DNA of 44,405 bases from Sodaliphilus sp050873765 (GCA_050873765.1 JBNMJK010000013.1:1-44405); one strand, 5' to 3'; counted from the first letter of the stretch, positions 16,386 through 27,460 are shown. Notes: a model not told the origin generated them from the letters alone. Numbers and translations are program-made.

Positions 16386-17858
16386 TTAAGGAACAAATTC
16401 TCCTGTATTGTCTTTTCCTGGATAGAATTCTTGGAAATTATAAAACATATACGCCACAGAGTTGTAAGTGCCACCAGCAGAAGTCCAACATGGACTATAA
16501 GTGTAGTTTCTTTCTGGGCGTGTGAAGGAACCAGCAAAGTCACTCACTTCATATGGAGCAGAATACTCATGTGCTATATACCATGTGGTGTTAGACGTTT
16601 GCCACCCCCAGTTCATTGTGATATATGTATTGATATCTGAAAGCTCCTCTACAAACCTTTCTGTATCACCTTTTGGGTCTGGTTCAAAAATGTCTTGTGG
16701 GTAGCGGATGAATTCTTCGTCTGTGATGATGTGGTTTTCATCCCATTCATATCTAATCACCATATTTTCACAAACTTCTTTATAACCATCTACGATGAAA
16801 AAGTGCCCAGTTTCTCCATTAGAATTTTTCGCTGCTATTATTACAGGTTGCCTATTTCTTAAGTATTGGATCATTAGGTTATAATTATATTCTTTTTTTT
16901 CTGAATAAGCTAAAAAATAATCTGTTTGCATTACACTTATTTCATTTGCTTTGGTTCCAGAGCTGGAAGCTTTATATGTAGTTTGCATTTTTTTACCAAG
17001 GTCTCTTAAAAACATTGCTACATAATAGGTATTAGATGATAAGTATTCCCAACCAGTAGCTGATAGAGAGTTGATGCCGAATTGGGCTTTATTTGTAGGT
17101 GTTGGGCCTGTGGCTGAAGTGGGTATTGGTATGTCACGGTTGTTATTCTTTCGGTAATGATAAATAACTTGTCCTACTGCAATAGGTACACATCCCACAG
17201 GTGCATGAGTTAATTGATTGTTGCTGTCGGTAACTATTGGACAAAAAATATTATATGGATAGCCTTGATGCCAAGAAGTGGTGATTACATGTGGATAATC
17301 ACGTGATTGTGTGGCAAATGTTGTGTCTGTTGGTATCCACATACCCTTTCCTATTCCTCGTGTCTTGATTTTTCGAGAAGTCTTTTTCTTGAGGTAAGAG
17401 TCTCTATTGTCAAGTAGTTCCCATATTGTATTTTTTTCTTTTTTTCCAGAATTCCTGATTTCTCTAATATAGTTCAGTTGACCAATTACACAAGCCGTAT
17501 TTGGGTCGTTGGGACTTGACATGTCAAGTTCTTTATCTGATTGAGCCATTATAGGAGATAGCCTTTGGTCTCCAGAGATTAATTCCCAACCTTTAACAAA
17601 GTCAACCTTGTAGGCTAATGTATCATTATCTATAACAATAGGTGTTATTTTTAAGGGCGTTTTCTTTTTTATTGACAGATATTTTTTTAACAGTTTGTTA
17701 TTTACTTTGAAAGTCATATATTCGACAGAGTTCAATCTTGCCTTTGTTTGAAGATGTTTCTGAGACAAGGTAATATCGTCTGTTTCGTTGCATGAAGCAA
17801 AAAGCAGAATTGCTCCGATGGCGAAAGTTGGTAAGAGTTTTTTTTGTGTTTTGTTCAT
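16386..17858 (-). CDS. C10 family cysteine protease (streptopain/SpeB type), lipoprotein
   Basis: This 490-residue protein starts with a lipoprotein signal (LLFASC, Cys23). A propeptide-like region spans about 25-185, and the papain-like C10 catalytic domain follows. The catalytic cysteine is Cys223 in APVGCVPIAVGQVIYHY, the histidine is His352 in GETGHFFIVDGY, and the conserved Trp motif MNWGW is at 415-419. SpeB relatives in this phylum include the Bfp proteases of Bacteroides fragilis. The enzyme is predicted to be a membrane-anchored zymogen that degrades host or dietary proteins or rival factors. The gene is strikingly AT-rich with long T and A runs, unlike the flanking dnaB and GH3 genes, which suggests acquisition by transfer. 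A serpin follows it. Confidence 0.92.
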   Translation of the reverse strand: MNKTQKKLLPTFAIGAILLFASCNETDDITLSQKHLQTKARLNSVEYMTFKVNNKLLKKYLSIKKKTPLKITPIVIDNDTLAYKVDFVKGWELISGDQRLSPIMAQSDKELDMSSPNDPNTACVIGQLNYIREIRNSGKKEKNTIWELLDNRDSYLKKKTSRKIKTRGIGKGMWIPTDTTFATQSRDYPHVITTSWHQGYPYNIFCPIVTDSNNQLTHAPVGCVPIAVGQVIYHYRKNNNRDIPIPTSATGPTPTNKAQFGINSLSATGWEYLSSNTYYVAMFLRDLGKKMQTTYKASSSGTKANEISVMQTDYFLAYSEKKEYNYNLMIQYLRNRQPVIIAAKNSNGETGHFFIVDGYKEVCENMVIRYEWDENHIITDEEFIRYPQDIFEPDPKGDTERFVEELSDINTYITMNWGWQTSNTTWYIAHEYSAPYEVSDFAGSFTRPERNYTYSPCWTSAGGTYNSVAYMFYNFQEFYPGKDNTGEFVP

Positions 17859-17910
17859 TTTGATAAGTTTGTTAAATGTTTATTTAATAGTAGATTAATT
17901 GAAATTTTTG

Positions 17911-17918
17911 CAAATATA
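17911..17918 (-). promoter_or_regulatory. Candidate -7 element of the C10 protease-serpin unit
   Basis: The minus strand reads TATATTTG, matching TAnnTTTG, 53 bases before the protease start. A TTGC lies at the -33 spacing (17938-17941), a partial match. The rest of the 17859-18107 gap is AT-rich with no gene. Confidence 0.5.
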
Positions 17919-18054
17919 GACATTTTTATGTTATTCCGCAATGCAGACTTTCTTTTTTGAGGAAAATAGGTGAGAAACGGAATAAAGTGAAGGAATGCTG
18001 TGTTTTAGTTCTTTTTTCCTCTGTGATTTTGGAAACTTTTTGGAAATAATTCCG

Positions 18055-18062
18055 TATTTTTG
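18055..18062 (+). promoter_or_regulatory. Candidate -7 element of the GH3 gene
   Basis: TATTTTTG matches TAnnTTTG and ends 45 bases before ATG 18108. TTTG copies upstream (18028-18031 and 18039-18042) are not at the ideal spacing. Confidence 0.45.
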
Positions 18063-18107
18063 TGAAAACAACTACTGATACTGTTGCAAAATTATTCACA
18101 AAAAGTG

Positions 18108-20618
18108 ATGAACCTATTTAAAAACAATATTTTATGCGCTTTGGCACTGTGCGTGATGGCAATGCCAGTGAGCGCCGCGAAGAAGCAAAGTAAGTCGGAA
18201 GCCGCTTTGCAGAAAAAAGTGGAGTCAACACTCTCCAAAATGACACTGGAAGAGAAAATGGACATGCTTGGAGAGTACAAAGGTGGCTTCAGCACTTATC
18301 CGATTCCTCGCCTGGGTATTCCCGAAGTGAAGATGGCCGATGCGTCGGTCGGTGTGCGTAACTATGGCAAATCCACGCAGTATCCTGCCTCGGTGCTGCT
18401 GGCCTCCACGTGGAGCCGGCGTATGGTGGCAGCCATGGCCACCAGCTTGGCTGTGGATTGCAAGGCACGTGGAGTGGGTATTCTGCTTGGCCCGGGCGTG
18501 AACATTATGCGCGCCCCTGTTTGTGGCCGCAACTTTGAGTATTTCAGCGAGGATCCCTACCTGTCGGCTCAATTGGCAATTCCTTTCATTAAAGGCCTCC
18601 AGCAGAATGGTGTGGCTGCCGTGGTGAAGCACTTCGCTCTCAATAATATGGAGTGGGGGCGTAAGCGTATCGACTCGCGTGCCGATGAGCGCACTTGCCA
18701 CGAAATTTATTTCCCTGCATTCCGTGCCGCGGTGCAAGATGCCGATGTGGCCTGTGTGATGGACTCTTATAACTTGGTGAATGGCTATTACGCAACAGAA
18801 AACTCTTGGCTCAACAACAAGGTGCTCCGTGATATGTGGGGCTTTAAAGGCGTGGTGATGAGCGACTGGGGTGCCACTCACAGCGTGGGTAAAGCCATGC
18901 GTGGTGGCTTGGACTTGGATATGGACGGCAAGAATGTGGCCAAATACTTCAATCGCGACAGCCTTCAGGCGGCTCTTAGCAATGAGGGCATAACCGTGAA
19001 AATGATCGATGAGAAGGTGCGGCACATTTTGGGTATGATCTACCGTTTTGACTTCGATAAGGCTAAGGCTACCGACGACCTTGCCGTGCTCAACAATAAG
19101 AACAATGCTCAAGTGGCACAGAAATTGGCGGAAGAGGGTATTGTGCTGCTCAAAAACCAAGGTAGCCTGCTGCCGCTCACACAGGCGAAGTCGGTGATGG
19201 TGGTTGGCCCTTTTGCCAATCAAATTCCATGTGGCGGCGGCAGCTCAAAAGTTCGCCCTTTCTCCACCACTTCTATCACTGGTGGGCTGAAGGTGGTGAT
19301 GAAGGGCATCGATATCAAGGAGCATCAAATCTACGATGAGGAGCCTTGCACAAACCTTTACTGCGAGCGTGGCGGCAGGAAGCCAGGCTTAAAGGCTGAA
19401 TACTTTAATAATCCTAACCTTGGAGGCTCGCCACTTGTGAGCGACTATGTAGATGGACTGAACTTCTACTGGGGCAATGGCACGCCACAACCCGATTTCT
19501 TGGGCAATGATAATTTCTCGATACGCTACACCGGCTATTTGCGTGTGCCGGCCTCTGGCGAATACACTTTAGTGCTTTCAAGCGACGATGGCAGCCGCAT
19601 GTGGATTGACGACGCATTAGTGCTCGACAACTGGGGCAACCACTCGTTCAGAGGAAAGGAATTGACCATGAATCTGCAGGCTAACCGCGATTACCCTATC
19701 CGCATCGACTACGCTGAGGCTGAGGGCGAGGCCGGTATCAGACTGGGATACCGTGTGGCGCAAGTAGATAACCTTGCCACCGATGCAGCCTTGTGTGATG
19801 CGGTGATTGTGACAGCCGGCTTCGGTGAGAAGTTGGAGAAAGAGGGCAAGGACCGCCCATGGCAGCTCCCTGCCGAACAAGTGAAAATGATCAAGGACGC
19901 TGCTGCATCGAATGCCAATGTGGTGGTGGTGCTCTTCTCTGGCGGCGCTCTCGACGTGAGCAGCTGGGCCAACGATGTGCGCTCCATCATTTGGGCCGGT
20001 TATCCCGGTCAGGGCGGCGGCCAGGCTTTGGCCAACATCATTAGCGGCAAGGTGAATCCGAGCGGCAAGCTCACTTGCACTTGGGCTAAGAAGTGGGAAG
20101 ACTATTCTTCCAGCAATAATTATTATGAAAAGGAAGGGGAGAACTACTTGAACTATGATGAGCGCCTATTGGTGGGCTACCGCTCTTTCGATAAAGAGGA
20201 CGTGGAGCCGGCTTTCCCATTCGGATTCGGGTTGAGCTACACGCGCTTCGCCTACAGCAATCTTAAAGTGAAGCGAACCGACCGCCAGTGCCAAGTGAAA
20301 GTAGATGTGGCCAATGTGGGCAAAGTGGCTGGGTCAGAGGTGGTGCAGGTGTATGTGGAGCCTACTGTGGTGCCAGATACCGACCCTGTGCAAACTTTGC
20401 GTGGATTTGAGAAGGTGAGCTTGAAGCCGGGCGAGAAGCGCACGGTCACCATTATGCTCGATGAGGACGCGTTCTCCACCTACAAGGTGAAAAATAAGGC
20501 CTTCACGGTGAATCCTGGCGAATACAAGGTGAAAGTGGGTGCATCGTCGCGCGACATTCGACAGACCTACACTGTGAAAGTGAACCGCCCGACTCGCTTG
20601 GCGAGAACGGCCGACTAA
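18108..20618 (+). CDS. Glycoside hydrolase family 3 (beta-glucosidase-like) with PA14 insert
   Basis: This 836-residue enzyme starts at ATG 18108, where a signal peptide begins (MNLFKNNILCALALCVMAMP, cleavage near VSA-AKK). A TTG further upstream is not needed. The GH3 N-terminal barrel includes the KHFALNNME motif and the catalytic nucleophile Asp253 in VVMSDWGATHS. The second alpha/beta domain is split by a PA14 carbohydrate-binding domain (about 427-547, from LKAEYFNNPNLGG to GIRLGYRV). The general acid is probably the glutamate in KLEKEGKDRPWQLP. A C-terminal FN3-like domain follows. It should act in the periplasm on beta-linked oligosaccharides, releasing glucose or another sugar. The specificity cannot be read. 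No SusC/SusD pair is adjacent, so it is not in an evident polysaccharide locus. Confidence 0.94.
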   Translation: MNLFKNNILCALALCVMAMPVSAAKKQSKSEAALQKKVESTLSKMTLEEKMDMLGEYKGGFSTYPIPRLGIPEVKMADASVGVRNYGKSTQYPASVLLASTWSRRMVAAMATSLAVDCKARGVGILLGPGVNIMRAPVCGRNFEYFSEDPYLSAQLAIPFIKGLQQNGVAAVVKHFALNNMEWGRKRIDSRADERTCHEIYFPAFRAAVQDADVACVMDSYNLVNGYYATENSWLNNKVLRDMWGFKGVVMSDWGATHSVGKAMRGGLDLDMDGKNVAKYFNRDSLQAALSNEGITVKMIDEKVRHILGMIYRFDFDKAKATDDLAVLNNKNNAQVAQKLAEEGIVLLKNQGSLLPLTQAKSVMVVGPFANQIPCGGGSSKVRPFSTTSITGGLKVVMKGIDIKEHQIYDEEPCTNLYCERGGRKPGLKAEYFNNPNLGGSPLVSDYVDGLNFYWGNGTPQPDFLGNDNFSIRYTGYLRVPASGEYTLVLSSDDGSRMWIDDALVLDNWGNHSFRGKELTMNLQANRDYPIRIDYAEAEGEAGIRLGYRVAQVDNLATDAALCDAVIVTAGFGEKLEKEGKDRPWQLPAEQVKMIKDAAASNANVVVVLFSGGALDVSSWANDVRSIIWAGYPGQGGGQALANIISGKVNPSGKLTCTWAKKWEDYSSSNNYYEKEGENYLNYDERLLVGYRSFDKEDVEPAFPFGFGLSYTRFAYSNLKVKRTDRQCQVKVDVANVGKVAGSEVVQVYVEPTVVPDTDPVQTLRGFEKVSLKPGEKRTVTIMLDEDAFSTYKVKNKAFTVNPGEYKVKVGASSRDIRQTYTVKVNRPTRLARTAD

Positions 20619-20641
20619 CCACTTTTTAGTCACATAAAAAT

Positions 20642-20686
20642 AAGGGCAACATTCAAAATCTCAAGAATGTTGCCCTTGGCTTTTTT
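20642..20686 (+). terminator. Terminator between GH3 and efp (probably bidirectional)
   Basis: A perfect 13-bp stem (20642-20654 with 20665-20677) around a 10-base loop is followed by six T residues at 20681-20686. The other flank is A-rich, so it can also end the convergent efp transcript. Confidence 0.9.
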
Positions 20687-20741
20687 ATGTGTGCAGTGGG
20701 GCACTCATCAGAGCACCACGCAGCCCTATAAGCTATTTTGA

Positions 20742-21305
20742 TTAGCGAACGCGGCCTACATAGCTGCCGTCGCGGGTGTCAACCTCAATCTTTTCACCTA
20801 CATTGATGAACAGAGGCACGCGCACTTCAGCGCCTGTTTCCACAGTGGCAGGCTTGAGTGTGTTGGTGGCGGTGTCGCCCTTTACACCTGGTTCGGTGTA
20901 GGTCACTTCAAGCACAGTCTTCACTGGCATTTCGGCATAGAGCACAGATTCAGTAGAGGCGTCAGTAACAACGTCAACCACGTCGCCTTCCTTCATGAAT
21001 GCCGAACCGCTCACGATTTCCTTGTTGATGGGAACTTGGTCGAAAGTTTCTTGGTTCATGAAAATTGCGTCTTCACCGTCCATATAGAGGTATTGGTAAG
21101 GACGGCGTTCTACACGAACGTCTTCGAGTTTTTCACCAATGTTGAAACGGCGTTCAATCACGCGACCGTCAACCACGTTTTTCAGCTTGGTGCGCATGAA
21201 TGTGTTGCCTTTACCAGGCTTTACATGCAAAAATTCAATGCAGAAATAGAGCTGGTTGTCTAAACGGATGCAAACACCGTTTTTAATGTCTTGAGCGTTA
21301 ATCAT
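20742..21305 (-). CDS. efp: Translation elongation factor P
   Basis: This 187-residue factor relieves ribosome stalling at polyproline stretches. All three beta-barrel domains are present with the standard length (185-188). The tip of domain I reads HVKPGKGNTF, with Lys32 at the position that EpmA modifies in E. coli (Lys34). The C-terminal RDGSYVGRVR corresponds to the family signature. No epmA or epmB gene is in the window, so the modification state is unknown. The gene is divergent from rpmH across a 193-base gap and has its own promoter. Confidence 0.97.
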   Translation of the reverse strand: MINAQDIKNGVCIRLDNQLYFCIEFLHVKPGKGNTFMRTKLKNVVDGRVIERRFNIGEKLEDVRVERRPYQYLYMDGEDAIFMNQETFDQVPINKEIVSGSAFMKEGDVVDVVTDASTESVLYAEMPVKTVLEVTYTEPGVKGDTATNTLKPATVETGAEVRVPLFINVGEKIEVDTRDGSYVGRVR

Positions 21306-21361
21306 AAATTTGTTTGAATAATTATTTTGTTAGAAATTGATGTTCGTTTTAAAAACTTCTG

Positions 21362-21393
21362 CAAAATTACGCTAATTGTGCAAAAAGTGCAAA
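21362..21393 (-). promoter_or_regulatory. Promoter of efp
   Basis: On the minus strand TTTG (21390-21393) and TAATTTTG (21362-21369) are 20 bases apart, a full match to the Bacteroidota consensus, about 56 bases before the start codon. Confidence 0.75.
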
Positions 21394-21420
21394 AAGTTTA
21401 CATTAAAAATCATTCACTTA

Positions 21421-21452
21421 CTTGTTTATTTTCAAAAAAGTGACTAATTTTG
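21421..21452 (+). promoter_or_regulatory. Promoter of rpmH
   Basis: TAATTTTG at 21445-21452 matches TAnnTTTG. CTTG at 21421-21424 is a near match to the -33 TTTG, 20 bases upstream. Confidence 0.65.
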
Positions 21453-21498
21453 CAGTCGCAATTTGCATAAGTGCTAATAAAATAAAATTAAAATAAAG

Positions 21499-21651
21499 AT
21501 GAAAAGAACATTCCAACCATCAAACAGAAAGAAAGCTAACAAGCATGGTTTCCGTCATCGTATGAAGACTGCAGACGGCCGTAAGGTACTCGCACGTCGT
21601 CGTGCAAAAGGTCGTTACAGCCTCTCTGTTAGCGACAGCGTTTACAAGTAA
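21499..21651 (+). CDS. rpmH: 50S ribosomal protein L34
   Basis: The 50-codon frame encodes a short, very basic protein beginning MKRTFQPSNRKKANKHGFRH and continuing with RMKTADGRKVLARRRAKGR. This is the near-universal L34 pattern, here with a C-terminal extension SLSVSDSVYK seen in Bacteroidota. L34 is a late-assembling component of the large ribosomal subunit. It has its own promoter, divergent from efp. It is not beside dnaA or rnpA, the neighbours it has in many other bacteria. Confidence 0.96.
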   Translation: MKRTFQPSNRKKANKHGFRHRMKTADGRKVLARRRAKGRYSLSVSDSVYK

Positions 21652-21687
21652 TCGACGGTGTAACCGCTTTTATTAAGCCAACGCATA

Positions 21688-21718
21688 GCCGTTGTTCCAT
21701 ATCGTGTGGAACGACGGC
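21688..21718. terminator. Hairpin between rpmH and aat
   Basis: A 12-bp stem with one G-T pair (21688-21699 with 21707-21718) encloses a 7-base loop. It lies 37 bases after rpmH and 59 bases after the aat stop. The following sequence is only moderately T-rich. Confidence 0.5.
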
Positions 21719-21776
21719 ATTTGTTGTATATATGCCATTGGTGTGAAATTATTGCGTGTGGCTGTGGCTTTTGCTG

Positions 21777-22454
21777 TTAGAAGAGGGGAGTGGAGTCGTA
21801 AGGCTTACCGGTGAGCACGGTCATATAGTGGCTATACGTGATATATTCTCCGCCCATCGAAGCAAGGTGTGGGGTCTCTAATTGGCAGTCGATAATTTCA
21901 ACGCCTTCTGCCTGCATTTTCCTTGCCAGAAAAATCAGCGCAAGTTTTGATGCACTTGGCACCAGCGAGAACATACTTTCACCGCAGAACACCTTTCCTG
22001 TCAGCACACCGTATAGTCCGCCCACCAGTTGCCCACCGTCCCACACCTCTACACTGTGGCTTACGCCAATGCGGTGAAGTTTGGTGTAGGCATCAATCAT
22101 TTCTGGGCCTAACCATGCGCCTTCCTCCTTGTTGCGCATGGCGGCTGTGGCACAGCCATGAATCACACCTTCGAAGTTGGTGTCCCATGTGGCACGATAG
22201 CGCTGCTTGTTCATCAGTGTGCGCATAGAGTGTGAAATGTGGATTTTCTCTGGGAAAATCACAAATCGCTTTAGTGGGCAGTACCAAAGGATAGGGCAGT
22301 CGGAGTCGAATGGATACCAAGGGAATATGCCGTTGGCATAGGCCATCAGCAGGCGGTCGGTGCTCAGGTCGCCACCTACGGCTATCAGCCCGTCGTCCTC
22401 GCCTAATTCCGGGTAGGGAAACCAGATATCGTTTTCGTCGAGTTGGAATATCAT
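21777..22454 (-). CDS. aat: Leucyl/phenylalanyl-tRNA--protein transferase
   Basis: This 225-residue enzyme adds Leu or Phe from tRNA to N-terminal Lys or Arg of proteins, making them ClpS substrates. The family signatures are clear: FPYPELGEDDGLIAVGGDLS at residues 12-31, YANGIFPWY, WYCPLKRFVIFPE, and GGLYGVLTGKVFCGESMFS followed by the conserved ASKLALIFLA. The length fits the family (about 210-240). It lies 21 bases downstream of clpA on the same strand, the last gene of a clpS-clpA-aat set. Acting in the cytoplasm, it generates the degradation signals that its two upstream neighbours read. Confidence 0.96.
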   Translation of the reverse strand: MIFQLDENDIWFPYPELGEDDGLIAVGGDLSTDRLLMAYANGIFPWYPFDSDCPILWYCPLKRFVIFPEKIHISHSMRTLMNKQRYRATWDTNFEGVIHGCATAAMRNKEEGAWLGPEMIDAYTKLHRIGVSHSVEVWDGGQLVGGLYGVLTGKVFCGESMFSLVPSASKLALIFLARKMQAEGVEIIDCQLETPHLASMGGEYITYSHYMTVLTGKPYDSTPLF

Positions 22455-22475
22455 AGCGTGAGAATGTGTGTGCTT

Positions 22476-24758
<2,283 letters not shown>

Positions 24759-24788
24759 ATGTTTTTTGTGTAGCAGTGTGTTTTGTTT

Positions 24789-25103
24789 TTACGCAGGCTC
24801 AACAGTCACCGTGAGCGGGTAGCCTGCCTCATTGGCGAGCGCAAGCGTCTTGTGGCACCGTGTGGTGGCCACGTCGTAAGAGTATATTCCCACCACGGCC
24901 TTTCCTGCCTTGTGCACACGAAGCATAAGCTGGTTGGCCTCTTCCTCCGATTTGTGAAACACCGTGACAAGCACCATCACCACAAACTCCATGGTGGTGA
25001 TGTCGTCGTTGTGAAGCGTCACCTGATACATGCGAGGCTCATCGAGCTTGATTTTGGTGACTTCCTTTAGTGCAGCGCCTCCTTTTGTGTTTGGGCTTGG
25101 CAT
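24789..25103 (-). CDS. clpS: ATP-dependent Clp protease adaptor ClpS
   Basis: This 104-residue adaptor binds proteins with Leu, Phe, Trp or Tyr at the N-terminus and hands them to ClpA. The specificity pocket is intact: LHNDDITTMEFVVMVL (about 31-46) supplies the Asn-Asp pair and Met gate, and the histidine lies in LRVHKAGKAVVG (near 64). A flexible N-terminal extension of about 25 residues, needed for ClpA engagement in the family, is present. The gene is 24 bases downstream of fcl and 30 bases upstream of clpA, so it is probably transcribed from the gmd promoter. Confidence 0.96.
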   Translation of the reverse strand: MPSPNTKGGAALKEVTKIKLDEPRMYQVTLHNDDITTMEFVVMVLVTVFHKSEEEANQLMLRVHKAGKAVVGIYSYDVATTRCHKTLALANEAGYPLTVTVEPA

Positions 25104-25127
25104 CGTGGTGGTGAATATGATGGTGGA

Positions 25128-26291
25128 TTAATGTTCGATATACCATTTGAAGAGCGCTTTCACGCCGTCTTCAATCTCCATTTTATGTGTCCAGCCCAGG
25201 CTGTGGAGCTTATTCACATCGCACAGTTTGCGTGGAGTGCCGTCGGGCTTTGAGGGGTCGAAGGCGATGGTGCCGTTGAAGCCCACTGCTTTGGCCACCA
25301 ACTCAGAAAGCTGCTTGATGGTCACTTCTTTTCCTGTGCCCACATTGATGTGGCAGTTACGAATCTCACCCAGCGAAGGAATGGCTCCGCCGCGGCCTTC
25401 ACTGCAGTTGCGGTCCACTTTGCCTCCCAAGCTGGCGCCGTAGTGAACCGACGAATACTTTTCTATGCCAATAATGTCGCTGAAATTCACGTTCAGCAGC
25501 ACATGCACACTGGCGTCGGCCATGTCTTCACTCCACAAAAACTCTCGTAGCGGAGTGCCTGTGCCCCACAGGTTCACCTTGTTGTTCTCTATGCCATAGC
25601 GGCTCAGCACTTCAAGAATGGCTTCTTCTGTGGCCTTGCCGTCGATTCCGTTCACCGGGCGCTTGTCCATGTCGGAGCGGATAGCGTCCCAGTTGTTTTC
25701 GCCAATCATGCGAGCCAGATACACTTTTCGCATCATGGCAGGCATCACATGGCTGTTTTCGAGATGGAAATTGTCGTTTGGCCCATAGAGGTTGGTGGGC
25801 ATTACGGCAATGTAGTTGGTGCCGTATTGCAGATTGTAGCTTTCGCACATTTTCAAGCCAGAAATCTTAGCCAGCGCATATTCCTCGTTGGTGTATTCAA
25901 GTGGCGAGGTGAGCAAAGCGTCTTCCTTGATGGGCTGTGGCGCATTTTTCGGGTAAATGCAGGTGGAGCCGAGGAAAAGGAGCTTTTGCACACCGTGGGC
26001 AAAGCTCTCGCTGATCACATTACACTGAATTTTCATGTTCTGCATGATGAAGTCGGCGCGATACAGCGAGTTGGCCATGATGCCACCCACGTAGGCTGCG
26101 GCCAGCACCACAGCGTCGGGGCGCTCCTCGTCGAAGAATTTCCTCACGGCCAGTTGGTCGGTCAAGTCGAGTTCGGCATGTGTGCGGCCCACCAAATTGT
26201 GGTAGCCACGCTGTTTCAGATTTTTCCAGATGGCGGATCCTACCAGCCCGTGGTGGCCAGCCACATATATTTTTGCGTTTTTATCTATCAT
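25128..26291 (-). CDS. fcl: GDP-L-fucose synthase
   Basis: This enzyme of 387 residues performs the epimerase and NADPH reductase steps that turn GDP-4-keto-6-deoxymannose into GDP-L-fucose. It is an extended SDR with the dinucleotide motif VAGHHGLVGSAIW (about 10-22), LGSTCIYPKNAPQPI with the catalytic Ser and Cys, and the YALAKISGLKM catalytic Tyr/Lys. It is about 60 residues longer than E. coli WcaG (321) because of insertions: DKRPVNGIDGKATEEAI near 205-225 and SVHYGASLGGKVDRNCSEGR near 280-300. The start overlaps the gmd stop by four bases (ATGA), so the two enzymes are co-translated. Confidence 0.95.
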   Translation of the reverse strand: MIDKNAKIYVAGHHGLVGSAIWKNLKQRGYHNLVGRTHAELDLTDQLAVRKFFDEERPDAVVLAAAYVGGIMANSLYRADFIMQNMKIQCNVISESFAHGVQKLLFLGSTCIYPKNAPQPIKEDALLTSPLEYTNEEYALAKISGLKMCESYNLQYGTNYIAVMPTNLYGPNDNFHLENSHVMPAMMRKVYLARMIGENNWDAIRSDMDKRPVNGIDGKATEEAILEVLSRYGIENNKVNLWGTGTPLREFLWSEDMADASVHVLLNVNFSDIIGIEKYSSVHYGASLGGKVDRNCSEGRGGAIPSLGEIRNCHINVGTGKEVTIKQLSELVAKAVGFNGTIAFDPSKPDGTPRKLCDVNKLHSLGWTHKMEIEDGVKALFKWYIEH

Positions 26292-27391
26292 TTTACAATT
26301 CCTTTCTCAAGATATTCAGCGAGATTGACGCGGATTTCGTCGCCAGCCTTTTCGATGGCCACCTTTTCCACATCATGGTCAACCATAATTTTCACAAGTT
26401 CTTCAAACGAGGTGCGCTGAGGATCCCAGCCAAGTTCTGCTCTTGCCTTGGTGGGGTCGCCCCAAAGGTTCACCACATCGGTGGGGCGGTAGAAGTCGGG
26501 ACTTACCTCCACCAGCACTTTGCCAGTGGCCTTGTCGATGCCTTTCTCGTCTTCACCCTCGCCTTGCCATTCAAGCTCGATGCCCACATGGTGGAAAGCC
26601 AATGTGCAAAACTCGCGCACGCTGTGCTGCACACCGGTGGCGATGACAAAGTCTTCAGGCGTGTGGTGCTGAAGAATGAGCCACATGCACTCCACATAGT
26701 CGCGTGCGTAGCCCCAGTCGCGCAGGCTCGAGAGGTTGCCTAAATATAGTTTTTCCTGCTTGCCGGCCTTGATTCGTGCAGCGGCAAGAGTGATTTTTCG
26801 GGTCACGAAAGTTTCACCGCGGCGCTCGCTCTCGTGGTTGAACAAGATGCCGGAGCAGCAGAACATATTGTAGGCCTCGCGGTATTCTTTCACTATCCAA
26901 TAGCCGTAGAGCTTGGCCACGGCATAAGGACTATAGGGGTGGAACGGGGTGTTCTCGTTTTGGGGCACCTCCTCCACTTTTCCATAAAGTTCGCTTGTGC
27001 TGGCTTGATAGATGCGACATTCCTTGGTGAGGCCGCATTGGCGCACGGCCTCCAAGATGCGGAGCACACCGGTGGCATCTACGTCGGCGGTAAATTCTGG
27101 CGAGTCGAAGCTCACCTGCACATGGCTTTGCGCCGCCAAATTGTAGATTTCGGTGGGGCGCACTTTGCTCACCACTTGAATGAGGCTCATTGAGTCGCTC
27201 ATGTCGGCATAGTGGAGATGGAAATGGGGTTTGCCCTCAAGGTGCGCGATTCGTTCACGGAAATCTACCGACGAGCGGCGGATTGTGCCGTGCACGTCGT
27301 ATCCCTTTTCAAGTAAAAATTCTGCCAAGAATGATCCGTCCTGGCCCGTAATGCCCGTGATAAGGGCCACTTTACGTTTGTCTTCGTTCAT
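26288..27391 (-). CDS. gmd: GDP-mannose 4,6-dehydratase
   Basis: This 367-residue extended SDR dehydrates GDP-D-mannose to GDP-4-keto-6-deoxy-D-mannose, the first step to GDP-L-fucose. Motifs: ITGITGQDGSFLAEFLLEKG (about 11-30), the active-site Thr/Ser region in IYQASTSELYGKVEE, YSPYAVAKLYGYWIVKEYR with catalytic Tyr and Lys, and NHESERRGETFVTRKIT. It is the first gene after a clear promoter and is co-translated with fcl. The product fucose donor probably feeds capsule, O-antigen or glycoprotein fucosylation, which is a known feature of Bacteroidales but not encoded here. Confidence 0.96.
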   Translation of the reverse strand: MNEDKRKVALITGITGQDGSFLAEFLLEKGYDVHGTIRRSSVDFRERIAHLEGKPHFHLHYADMSDSMSLIQVVSKVRPTEIYNLAAQSHVQVSFDSPEFTADVDATGVLRILEAVRQCGLTKECRIYQASTSELYGKVEEVPQNENTPFHPYSPYAVAKLYGYWIVKEYREAYNMFCCSGILFNHESERRGETFVTRKITLAAARIKAGKQEKLYLGNLSSLRDWGYARDYVECMWLILQHHTPEDFVIATGVQHSVREFCTLAFHHVGIELEWQGEGEDEKGIDKATGKVLVEVSPDFYRPTDVVNLWGDPTKARAELGWDPQRTSFEELVKIMVDHDVEKVAIEKAGDEIRVNLAEYLEKGIVK

Positions 27392-27428
27392 ATATTGATG
27401 ATAATGTGTTCGTAAATCGTTTAATTCG

Positions 27429-27460
27429 CAAAGTTACCAATTATTCTCTGCCTCAACAAA
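27429..27460 (-). promoter_or_regulatory. Promoter of the gmd-fcl-clpS-clpA-aat cluster
   Basis: On the minus strand TTTG (27457-27460) and TAACTTTG (27429-27436) are 20 bases apart, a full consensus match, about 38 bases upstream of gmd. It is the only good promoter I see before the whole downstream run. Confidence 0.8.

Noticed and set aside
18225..19223. Minus-strand frame inside the GH3 gene
   Set aside because: Antisense shadow, rich in His, with no promoter or recognisable motif.
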